Shown here piece by piece: positions 1 to 5,410 of a stretch of DNA of 9,349 nt. Below the pieces are notes generated by a model. The model was not told the origin of the DNA and ran no database searches. It worked only from the letters and a program-made list of their open reading frames with translations. Both the position numbers and the translations under genes were made by a program. Source of the stretch: JANQRV01 sp964533785. Its GTDB lineage: Bacteria > Bacteroidota > Bacteroidia > Chitinophagales > Saprospiraceae. The stretch covers positions 1 through 9,349 of the forward strand of contig CAZHNG010000269.1 in assembly GCA_964533785.1 (NCBI GenBank), in the 5' to 3' direction. How positions within the stretch are numbered: the stretch's first letter is position 1; the number at the start of each line of letters is the position of its first letter.

Positions 1-1
1 C

Positions 2-43
2 GTGGCGACGCTCATCAACGAGCGGATCGGGCAGAGAGGCTGA
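2..43 (+). CDS. possible 3' end of an upstream gene (partial)
   Basis: One frame starting at base 2 is open from the window edge and ends in TGA at 41-43, giving a short tail ending ATLINERIGQRG. The composition is ordinary for a protein C-terminus, and this frame stops cleanly before the non-coding stretch ahead of cas3. Only 13 residues are visible, so neither the gene nor its function can be named. Another frame is also open from the edge until about position 166, so the choice of frame is a weak inference. Confidence 0.25.
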   Translation: MATLINERIGQRG

Positions 44-391
44 AAGGGAAGGCAGCAGCAGGGGATGACGATCAGGCCGCCGCGCGCTTGCGGTCTTTAT
101 CGCGCCTGTTGCACGCCCTTGCGCTTGTCGATTGCAATCTGTGCAAACTTAGGGGCTCGCCGAGTTAGATTTTGGCATCGTTCAAACTCGATACGTCGAT
201 TGCGGACGACGATTCGATCGCATCGCGTCGATAGCGAGGCGGGTCGTCATCGGTGCCGCGATCGCTGCTCCCTTGCACTGCGCGTCACGATGGGTCATTA
301 CTACCTGCAATTGAACCCACTTCATTCTGGGAAATCATTGCTTGTCTGGCGTTCAGTGCGTCCCGAGCGTACGGCGAACTGGAGGAGATTG
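44..391. other. intergenic region upstream of cas3
   Basis: No convincing gene is seen here. The cas3 reading frame stays open back to an ATG at 65, but the 109 extra residues (Arg- and Cys-rich, low complexity) have no resemblance to a Cas3 N-terminus, so the open frame is probably chance in GC-rich DNA. The stretch should carry the cas3 promoter. A dyad TTGCA (132-136) / TGCAA (142-146) with 5 nt between the arms could be an operator, and a TAGATT box (166-171) could be a -10 element, but I see no good -35 at the right distance. No CRISPR-repeat-like sequence is seen here, and no good match to the guide segment at 2839-2855. Confidence 0.5.
381..387 (+). promoter_or_regulatory. ribosome binding site that fixes the cas3 start
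   Basis: GGAGGAG lies 4 nt before the ATG at 392. It is a strong Shine-Dalgarno match, and it supports this start over the ATG at 65 in the same frame. Confidence 0.75.
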
Positions 392-2593
392 ATGGCCGAG
401 AGATATTTCGCTCATTCAGCCAGCCAGTTGGACAAAAGTGACTGGCAGGGGCTCGCCGAGCACCTGGAGAACGTGGCTCGTTTGGCGTTGGCCAGCGCGG
501 CGCGATTCGGCGCGGGTGAGTGGGGCTATGCGGCCGGACTGCTCCATGATCTTGGTAAGTATTCCGACGGCTTCCAGCGGCGTTTGGCAGGCGGTGATCG
601 TCTCGATCACGCGACCGCGGGAGCCAAAGAGGCTCGCAAGCGTTACGGCAAGCTCGCCACCCCGTTGCAGTACGTCGTAGCCGGGCATCATGCAGGGCTG
701 GCCGATGCGGCGGGTGAGTCGCGGGCCAAGCGGTCGACCTTGGCGGACAGGTTGAAGGCCGACGTCGCACCCTACGCGGCGTTCGCGATGGAAATCGGGT
801 TGCCCGAAAAGCTGTCGCCCCCACCGCTGCGGTGCCGCCGCGATCGGGTCGGCTTTCAGCTGGCTCTTTTTACGCGGATGCTCTTCGGGTCGCTGGTCGA
901 CGCCGATTACCGGGACACCGAGGCGTTCTACGACCGGATCGAAGGGCGAAAGCCGGCAGACGACCACTGGCCCGATATGGCGACACTATTGACCAGACTC
1001 GATTCGCATCTGGCCCGATTCGGCGCTGCCGAGAGTCCAGTCGACCGACTGCGGGCCGAGGTGCTCGCGGCCTGCCGGCGCGTCGCGAGCAAGCCGCCTG
1101 GACGGTTCACGCTGACCGTGCCGACGGGTGGCGGCAAGACGCTGGCGTCGCTCGCCTTCGCGCTGCAACACGCCGTGGCGCATGGCTTGGACCGGTTGAT
1201 CTATGTCGTGCCGTTCACGAGCATCATCGAGCAGAACGCTCAGGTGTTTCGCGAGGCGCTCGGCGAAGAGGCCGTGCTCGAACATCATTCGGGCTTCGAC
1301 GACGGTGTGGTCGACAAGGACGCGCGCGACAAGCTGCGGCACGCGGCACCGCGCTTTGCCGCGCCGGTGACGGTGACGACGGCAGTGCAGTTCTTCGAAT
1401 CGCTGTTCACCGACCGGCCGGGGCGGGCGCGGAAGCTGCCGTCATTCGCCAGGGCGGTGATCGTCCTCGACGAAGCGCAGACTTTGCCCTTGGGGCTGCT
1501 GCGGCCGTGCGTTGCCGCATTGGACGAGTTGGCGGCGAATTATGGCTCGACCGTGGTCCTCTGCACGGCGACGCAGCCGGCTCTGAACGAGGCGGACGGG
1601 TTCAAGGGTGGGCTGCGGGACGTGACCGAGATCGCTCCCGATCCGCCACGGCTCTACGAAAGCCTGAAGCGTGTTCGGGTCGAGCCGGTCGAGACGTTAG
1701 GGGTGGAGGGACTGGCAGGACGGCTCGCCCAAGAGCCGCAGGTGCTGGCGATCGTCGATACCAAGCGGCAGGCGCGGGACGTGTTCGCGGCGCTGATTGC
1801 GGTCGAGCGGGAGGGCTGCTTTCATCTCTCGACCTGGATGTGCCCGGCACATCGGCGGCAGACACTGGATGTGATCCGCGCGCGTTTGACACGGGGCGAG
1901 CCCTGTCGGGTGGTCTCGACGACACTGATCGAGGCAGGGGTGGATGTCGATTTTCCGACTGTCTACCGGGCCGAGTGCGGGCTCGACCAGCTCGCGCAGG
2001 CGGCGGGGCGGTGTAACCGAAACGGCAGGCGACCGGTCGCGGACAGTGTGGTGCAGGTGTTGGAGCTAGAGGGCACCAAGCTCCAGGGTGATCGCGATCG
2101 GCGGGTGAAGATGGCGCGCTCGGTGTTGCGGCAGCATGACGATCCGCTCTCGCTGGAGGCGGTACGGGCGTTCTTCCAGCAGGTCTATTGGCTCGAGGGC
2201 GAAGGGCTCGACGCCAAATACCTCATGCCGTTGCACGAGGAGCGAGCGGTCGATTGGCAGTTCGACTTTGCCGAGATCGCGCTTCGCTTTCGGATGATCG
2301 AGGACGAGTCGGAGCCCGTGGTGATCCCGTTCGACGACGAGGCGCGGCGGCCGCTCTGCTTCCTGCGCACGCTGGACGACAGGCCGCCGCGCGACGTGAT
2401 GCGCAAGCTGCAGTCCTATGTGGTCGGCTTGCGGACGCGGGAGCTTGCCGGGCTCGTGGCGAGTGGGGCGGTGCAGCCGGTGGGCCGGCACGAGCGGCTG
2501 TTCGAGCTGGTGGCCAGCGATCTTTATCGCGAGAACGTGGGGTTGGTGTTCGAGGATCCGACCACGCGGACGGCGGAGAGCAATGTGATTTAG
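392..2593 (+). CDS. cas3: CRISPR-associated helicase-nuclease Cas3 (type I-C)
   Basis: Cas3 is recruited by the DNA-bound Cascade complex; it unwinds and shreds target DNA with an HD nuclease fused to a superfamily 2 helicase. The protein is 733 aa, usual for I-C Cas3. HD domain: H24 (AEHLENVA), the HD pair H52-D53 in LLHDLGKYSDGFQ, and the H99-H100 pair in VAGHHAGLAD. Helicase: Walker A PTGGGKT (244-250), motif II DEAQ (360-363), motif III TAT (392-394), motif V-like STTLIEAGVDVDFP (509-522), motif VI QAAGRCNRNG (536-545). The start at 392 is chosen because it has a strong ribosome binding site and the homology begins there. All catalytic motifs look intact. The gene is separated from cas5c by about 330 bp, unlike the tightly packed genes that follow, so it probably has its own promoter. 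The helicase motifs leave little doubt about identity. Confidence 0.97.
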   Translation: MAERYFAHSASQLDKSDWQGLAEHLENVARLALASAARFGAGEWGYAAGLLHDLGKYSDGFQRRLAGGDRLDHATAGAKEARKRYGKLATPLQYVVAGHHAGLADAAGESRAKRSTLADRLKADVAPYAAFAMEIGLPEKLSPPPLRCRRDRVGFQLALFTRMLFGSLVDADYRDTEAFYDRIEGRKPADDHWPDMATLLTRLDSHLARFGAAESPVDRLRAEVLAACRRVASKPPGRFTLTVPTGGGKTLASLAFALQHAVAHGLDRLIYVVPFTSIIEQNAQVFREALGEEAVLEHHSGFDDGVVDKDARDKLRHAAPRFAAPVTVTTAVQFFESLFTDRPGRARKLPSFARAVIVLDEAQTLPLGLLRPCVAALDELAANYGSTVVLCTATQPALNEADGFKGGLRDVTEIAPDPPRLYESLKRVRVEPVETLGVEGLAGRLAQEPQVLAIVDTKRQARDVFAALIAVEREGCFHLSTWMCPAHRRQTLDVIRARLTRGEPCRVVSTTLIEAGVDVDFPTVYRAECGLDQLAQAAGRCNRNGRRPVADSVVQVLELEGTKLQGDRDRRVKMARSVLRQHDDPLSLEAVRAFFQQVYWLEGEGLDAKYLMPLHEERAVDWQFDFAEIALRFRMIEDESEPVVIPFDDEARRPLCFLRTLDDRPPRDVMRKLQSYVVGLRTRELAGLVASGAVQPVGRHERLFELVASDLYRENVGLVFEDPTTRTAESNVI

Positions 2594-2601
2594 CTTCTGC
2601 T

Positions 2602-2621
2602 GTCAGCGGTAATGAATTGAA
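2602..2621 (-). promoter_or_regulatory. candidate Cascade binding site (protospacer-like target with TTC PAM)
   Basis: Read on the minus strand, TTC (2621-2619) is followed by a 17-nt stretch (2618 down to 2602) that matches the first 17 nt of the spacer-like segment at 2839-2855 in 14 positions. Mismatches fall at positions 2, 5 and 8; positions 9-17 (ACCGCTGAC) match without a break, and matching stops after 17. TTC directly 5' of the protospacer is the established PAM of type I-C systems. Partial matching limited to the PAM-proximal part is what is known for CreA and CreR guides, which allow binding and repression but not Cas3 cleavage. The mismatches inside the seed are a weakness. Confidence 0.6.
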
Positions 2622-2643
2622 CCTTCGTATACCGAATGAGAAT
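2617..2643 (+). promoter_or_regulatory. candidate promoter of the small ORF (and possibly the cas operon)
   Basis: TTGAAC (2617-2622) resembles a -35 box and GAGAAT (2638-2643) a -10 box, each with 4/6 consensus positions, but the 15-nt spacing is short. An alternative -10 is TATACC (2628-2633) or an extended TGCATAAG (2643-2650). In every version the -35 region lies on or beside the PAM and seed of the guide target, so a bound Cascade would block RNA polymerase. Hardly any room remains between the later hairpin and cas5c for another promoter, so this one may also drive cas5c to cas2. Boxes are assigned by eye. Confidence 0.35.
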
Positions 2644-2683
2644 GCATAAGTGCTTGGTGCTTGCTCGCACAACCCAGGATGGC

Positions 2684-2689
2684 AAAGGA
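2684..2689 (+). promoter_or_regulatory. ribosome binding site of the 32-codon ORF
   Basis: AAAGGA sits 7 nt before the ATG at 2697. The spacing is ideal, and no other small ORF in this gap has a comparable site, which decides the choice of reading frame here. Confidence 0.55.
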
Positions 2690-2696
2690 TGCGTCC

Positions 2697-2795
2697 ATGG
2701 CTTATCCATCTCCGCGTCACCGATGGGTCCTCATCACGATCGAGATCCCATGGTGTCGGATTCCTCTCGTACGCTTGGCTATCGCCTGGAAATGA
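2697..2795 (+). CDS. 32-aa basic hydrophobic peptide, candidate CreT-type toxin
   Basis: The short ORF starts at ATG 2697 behind a well-spaced AAAGGA and ends at TGA 2793-2795, ten bases before the degenerate CRISPR repeat. The peptide begins MAYPSPRHR, has a hydrophobic core WVLITIEIPW (residues 10-19) and ends in LVRLAIAWK. It contains three Trp, four Arg and one Lys against one Glu, so it is basic and amphipathic, as expected of a small membrane-active toxin. Its position between the guide target and the repeat-spacer unit is that of creT in CreTA modules, whose toxins are short, highly diverse and not recognisable by homology. I do not recognise the sequence itself. The effector could instead be the RNA, as in tRNA-sequestering CreT toxins, or the ORF could be a chance frame. 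Function is inferred from context only. Confidence 0.5.
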   Translation: MAYPSPRHRWVLITIEIPWCRIPLVRLAIAWK

Positions 2796-2804
2796 GAGGC
2801 CATG

Positions 2805-2838
2805 GTCGACGAACGCGTCGTTCGTTGTGGATTGAAAT
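2805..2838 (+). repeat. solitary degenerate CRISPR repeat (psi-R of a CreA/CreR-like RNA)
   Basis: This 34-nt unit mirrors the 32-nt array repeat. It starts with GTCG (2805-2808), forms a perfect 7-bp stem ACGAACG (2809-2815) / CGTTCGT (2819-2825) around the loop CGT, and ends in GTGGATTGAAAT (2827-2838), which matches the array handle GTGGATTGAAAC in 11 of 12 positions. The stem can extend by a G-T and a C-G pair (2808/2826, 2807/2827), equivalent to pairs C3-G21 and G4-C20 of the array repeat. The stem sequence is wholly different from the C-tract/G-tract of the array, yet the fold and handle are kept, which points to selection for recognition by Cas5c. No intact second repeat follows at normal spacer distance. 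Confidence 0.8.
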
Positions 2839-2861
2839 AGTTGATCACCGCTGACGAAAAT

Positions 2862-2891
2862 GGAGCACAATAGCTTAGGCTACTGTGCTCC
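2862..2891 (+). terminator. strong hairpin, terminator or 3' stem-loop of the guide RNA
   Basis: GGAGCACAATAGC (2862-2874) and GCTACTGTGCTCC (2879-2891) pair in 12 of 13 positions around a TTAG loop; the single mismatch is A2870/C2883. The sequence after it (TATCGTCGCGATTTC) lacks a proper T-run, so Rho-independent termination would be leaky. That would let part of the transcription continue into cas5c, or the hairpin may instead stabilise the 3' end of the guide RNA. Confidence 0.6.
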
Positions 2892-2924
2892 TATCGTCGC
2901 GATTTCGAAAGGTGTTCAATAGAA

Positions 2925-3590
2925 ATGGTATACGGGGTGACCCTACATGTCTGGGGCGAACACGCCTGCTTCACCCGGCCAGAGATGAAGGTCGAGCGGG
3001 TTTCCTATGACGTGATGACGCCTTCGGCGGCGCGTGGTGTTCTGGAGGCGGTGCATTGGAAACCGGCGATCTGCTGGATCGTCGACCGGATCACGGTGCT
3101 GCGACAGGTCCGCTTCGAGAGCCTGCGGCGCAACGAAGTCGGGCATCGGATTCCGGCGAGTTCGGCTGCGTCGGCGATGAAACGTGGCAGCGGAGATCTC
3201 GGGCTTATTGTCGACGACGACCGGCAGCAGCGGGCCTCGACTTTGCTGCGGGATGTTGCCTATCTCATCGACGCGCATTTCGAGCTGACCGACAAGGCCG
3301 GCCCCGAAGACAATGTGGGCAAGCATCTCGACATGGCGCGGCGGCGGGCGCGGGCGGGGCAGTGCTTTCATCGGCCCTATCTCGGCTGCCGCGAGTTTGC
3401 CGCCGATTTTACGCTGATCGAGGGCGAGGCGCCGGAGCCGCCGTCGGCGCTGCGTGGCGAGCGCGATCTCGGCTGGATGCTCTACGACATCGATTTTGCG
3501 AACGACATGACGCCACGGTTCTTTCGGGCGGTGATGCGCGACGGGGTGATCGACGTGCCCGAACCCACGAGCCCGGAGATCAGGGGATGA
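2925..3590 (+). CDS. cas5c: Cas5c (Cas5d), crRNA-processing endoribonuclease and Cascade subunit
   Basis: In type I-C systems there is no Cas6; Cas5c cuts the repeat at the base of its stem and stays bound to the crRNA 5' handle. The 221-aa product has the family's N-terminus (VYGVTLHVWGEHACFTRPEM), the stretch WKPAICWIVDRITVL (45-59), RFESLRRNEVG (63-73) and the C-terminal signature PYLGCREFAADF (151-162). A Lys-His pair (K133-H134, in DNVGKHLDM) may correspond to the K-H of the catalytic triad known from a Bacillus Cas5d, but I cannot align it with certainty. The ATG at 2925 follows AAAGG (2908-2912). It overlaps cas8c by 4 nt (ATGA at 3587-3590), so the two are translationally coupled. It is also the enzyme expected to process the solitary repeat at 2805-2838. 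Confidence 0.95.
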   Translation: MVYGVTLHVWGEHACFTRPEMKVERVSYDVMTPSAARGVLEAVHWKPAICWIVDRITVLRQVRFESLRRNEVGHRIPASSAASAMKRGSGDLGLIVDDDRQQRASTLLRDVAYLIDAHFELTDKAGPEDNVGKHLDMARRRARAGQCFHRPYLGCREFAADFTLIEGEAPEPPSALRGERDLGWMLYDIDFANDMTPRFFRAVMRDGVIDVPEPTSPEIRG

Positions 3591-5407
3591 TCCTCCAGTC
3601 CCTGGTCGATTTCGACCGACGGCAGCGGGCGACGCCTGGCGAGGCGCCGGCGGCCGACGGCTACACGAAGGAGAAGGTCAGCTTTGCACTCGTGATCGAT
3701 GCCGAAGGCCAACTCCTGGACGCGATCGATCTTCGCCTCAGGGACGAGAGTTCAAAGAGGCTCGTAGCTACAGTGCTCGACGTTCCGCAGCCGGTCAAGC
3801 GGACCTCGGGTGTGGCGGCCAACACATTCTGGGACAAGGCTTCCTATGTGCTGGGCCTGACGGCGCCCGACTCCAAGGCCTCGGCGGCCGATATGGCGAA
3901 GCGGGCGAAACGAACGGCAGCCGAGCATGCGACCTTCATCCAGTTGCATCGCGATCTGCTGGAAGGGAGCGATGACCCTGCGCTCGCGGCGCTTTGCCGT
4001 TTTCTCGACGCCTGGGTTCCGAATGCCGATCACCCGGTGATCGCGGGCAACTCCGATCTTTTGGAGGGCAATCTCGTCTTTAAACTAGATGGGGTGCCCA
4101 CCTGGCTGCACGAGCGACCGGCGGCCCAAGCTCTTCTGGCCGGGCGTGGCCGAGACGCCGAGGATGACCTTTGCCTCGTGAGCGGCGAGAAGGGGCCGAC
4201 CGCGCGGCTGCATCCGTCGATCAAGGGGGTGTGGGGCGCGCAGTCGAGCGGGGCGTCGATCGTTTCCTTCAACATCGATGCGTTCGAGTCCTACGGCAAG
4301 AAACAGGGAGCGAATGCGCCGGTCTCGCAGGCTGCGGCGGATGCCTATGGGCGGGCGCTCAACGAGCTGTTGGCGAAGGGCAGCAGGCGGCGGGTGCAAA
4401 TCGCCGATACCTCGACGGTGTTCTGGGCTGAGCGGGATGCGCCGGCAGAGGATGCCTTCATGGGCATGCTGTTTGAGGACAGCTCAGACGAGCCGGAAGG
4501 TGGGCAGCTCGACCCAAACGAAACCGCGAAGCTACGCGCGGTGGTTGGGCAGCTCGGCAAGGGGCGTGGGATCAAGGAGACCGATCCGGGCATCGACCCC
4601 GAGGTTCGCTACCATGTGCTCGGCCTCGCACCCAATGCGGCCAGGATTTCCATTCGCTTTTGGCATACCGATACGCTGGGCGGATTGGCCGAGCGGTTTC
4701 GCCAGCATTGGCTGGACCTTCGGCTGGAGCCATCGCGGTTCCAACGGCCGCCGGCGCTCTGGCGGCTGCTGCGGGAGACGGCGGTCGAAAAGAAGATGGA
4801 GAACGTGCCCAAGCAGCTCGCCGGCGAGGTCACCCGGGCGATCCTGACGGGCGGGCGCTATCCACGCTCGCTGCTCGCCAACGTCATCATGCGCATTCGG
4901 GCGGACGGCGAGATCGACGAGTTGCGAGCATCAATGATCAAGGCCGTGCTGGTCCGGGCGGGCCGGATCGAGCGGAACGAGCAGGAGGACACTTACGTGA
5001 GCCTGGATACCGAGAACACCGATCCAGCCTATCGACTCGGGCGATTGTTTGCTGTGCTGGAGAAAATACAGCAAAGAGCGCTAGGCATGGATATAAACTC
5101 CACTATTCGCGACAAGTATTATGCATCTGCCTCGGCCACTCCAGCTTCTATATTTCCACTGCTCATCAGTCACTCCGGGAATCATCTCAGCGTTTTGCGA
5201 AAGAGTGAAGGGAAGCGAGGTTTGGCCCGCTACTTTGATAGGGAGATCGGGCTTATCCTCCATGCACTCCCTCCAAATTTTCCGCGGAGCTTCCCTATCG
5301 ATGCGCAGGGCCGGTTCGCCATCGGGTACTATCACCAGAAGGCCACCCGTTCGACCAAGAGCGACAGTCCAGCTGAAAACCATAACGACGACCATGAGGA
5401 GAATTGA
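3587..5407 (+). CDS. cas8c: Cas8c (Csd1), large subunit of I-C Cascade
   Basis: Cas8c reads the PAM and starts R-loop formation. The start at 3587 overlaps the cas5c stop as ATGA and follows GGAG (3575-3578); the same frame stays open further upstream inside cas5c but is shadow there. The 606-aa length is typical. Family landmarks are ASIVSFNIDAFESYGKKQG (223-241) with NAPVSQAAADAYGRALNELL just after, DTSTVFWAE (274-282), YHVLGLAPNAARISIRFW (342-359), AYRLGRLFAVLEKIQ (481-495), TIRDKYYASASATPASIFP (506-524) and GRFAIGYYHQ (575-584). The C-terminal tail is polar and acidic (AENHNDDHEEN). From about 5060 to 5300 base composition and codon choice become much more AT-rich than in the rest of the gene. 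An internal start probably gives a separate small subunit. Confidence 0.95.
   Translation: MILQSLVDFDRRQRATPGEAPAADGYTKEKVSFALVIDAEGQLLDAIDLRLRDESSKRLVATVLDVPQPVKRTSGVAANTFWDKASYVLGLTAPDSKASAADMAKRAKRTAAEHATFIQLHRDLLEGSDDPALAALCRFLDAWVPNADHPVIAGNSDLLEGNLVFKLDGVPTWLHERPAAQALLAGRGRDAEDDLCLVSGEKGPTARLHPSIKGVWGAQSSGASIVSFNIDAFESYGKKQGANAPVSQAAADAYGRALNELLAKGSRRRVQIADTSTVFWAERDAPAEDAFMGMLFEDSSDEPEGGQLDPNETAKLRAVVGQLGKGRGIKETDPGIDPEVRYHVLGLAPNAARISIRFWHTDTLGGLAERFRQHWLDLRLEPSRFQRPPALWRLLRETAVEKKMENVPKQLAGEVTRAILTGGRYPRSLLANVIMRIRADGEIDELRASMIKAVLVRAGRIERNEQEDTYVSLDTENTDPAYRLGRLFAVLEKIQQRALGMDINSTIRDKYYASASATPASIFPLLISHSGNHLSVLRKSEGKRGLARYFDREIGLILHALPPNFPRSFPIDAQGRFAIGYYHQKATRSTKSDSPAENHNDDHEEN
4983..4988 (+). 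promoter_or_regulatory. internal ribosome binding site for Cas11c
   Basis: A perfect AGGAGG lies inside cas8c, 8 nt before an in-frame GTG at 4997. Type I-C systems are known to make their small subunit from such an internal start. Confidence 0.65.
4997..5407 (+). CDS. cas11c: Cas11c small subunit translated from within cas8c
   Basis: I-C Cascade contains a small subunit made by internal initiation within cas8c; it lines the belly of the complex and contacts the non-target strand. Here an in-frame GTG at 4997 follows a perfect AGGAGG at 8-nt spacing. The product would be 136 aa, residues 471-606 of Cas8c, starting just before LDTENTDPAYRLGRLFAVLE, close to the size known for Cas11c (about 120-130 aa). 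It is predicted to be mainly helical and carries the most conserved C-terminal blocks of Cas8c. It shares its stop with cas8c and lies 3 nt upstream of cas7c. The atypical AT-rich patch falls within this part. The mechanism is established for the family; this particular start is inferred from the motif. Confidence 0.65.
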   Translation: MSLDTENTDPAYRLGRLFAVLEKIQQRALGMDINSTIRDKYYASASATPASIFPLLISHSGNHLSVLRKSEGKRGLARYFDREIGLILHALPPNFPRSFPIDAQGRFAIGYYHQKATRSTKSDSPAENHNDDHEEN

Positions 5408-5410
5408 GCC

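Larger units (their letters stand above)
2805..2891 (+). ncRNA. CreA/CreR-like guide RNA: repeat, spacer-like segment, 3' hairpin
   Basis: The unit comprises the degenerate repeat (2805-2838), a spacer-like segment starting at 2839, and a strong hairpin at 2862-2891. Cleavage by Cas5c at the base of the repeat stem would leave an 11-nt 5' handle ending GATTGAAAT, as for I-C crRNAs. Mature I-C crRNAs keep the next repeat's stem-loop at their 3' end, and here the unrelated hairpin could play that part. The guide's first 17 nt match a site with a TTC PAM at 2602-2621 in the same gap. The expected role is to direct Cascade to repress the promoter there. I found no convincing separate promoter for this RNA; TTGGCT (2775-2780) inside the small ORF is a weak -35 candidate. 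The RNA ends are guesses. Confidence 0.6.
2594..2924. other. cas3-cas5c intergenic region holding a CreTA/CreR-like module
   Basis: This is the only sizeable gap within the cas genes. It contains, in order, a guide-RNA target with PAM (2602-2621) over a promoter-like sequence, a small ORF with ribosome binding site (2697-2795), a solitary degenerate CRISPR repeat (2805-2838), a spacer-like segment (from 2839) and a hairpin (2862-2891). The order promoter/target, toxin ORF, then repeat-spacer antitoxin is the architecture known for CreTA modules embedded in cas operons. The base composition is visibly less GC-rich than the flanking cas genes. The parts are read directly from the sequence; the assignment of function is inference. 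Confidence 0.7.

Noticed and set aside
300..320. CAATTGAACCC near 308 as another repeat handle
   Set aside because: Only ATTGAA is shared with the repeat, and there is no stem-loop or GTGG before it.
65..391. N-terminal extension of Cas3 from an in-frame ATG at 65
   Set aside because: The extra 109 residues do not look like any Cas3 N-terminus, and a strong ribosome binding site marks the ATG at 392.
2650..2835. A 61-codon GTG-start ORF in the same gap
   Set aside because: There is no ribosome binding site, and it overlaps the repeat stem and handle; the ORF at 2697 is better supported.
2636..2854. A 72-codon ORF running through the small ORF and the degenerate repeat
   Set aside because: It has no good ribosome binding site, would encode the repeat and guide as protein, and has an unremarkable polar composition.
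2602..2855. A small transposon remnant (MITE) with terminal inverted repeats GTCAGCGGT / ACCGCTGAC
   Set aside because: The same pairing is better explained as guide and target, because a TTC PAM and a structured CRISPR-like repeat lie exactly at the inner edges. No target-site duplication is seen outside the ends. It remains the main alternative.
3056..3586. A longer Cas8c starting inside cas5c
   Set aside because: The upstream part is an out-of-frame shadow of cas5c. The ATG at 3587 gives the typical N-terminus and the usual ATGA overlap.
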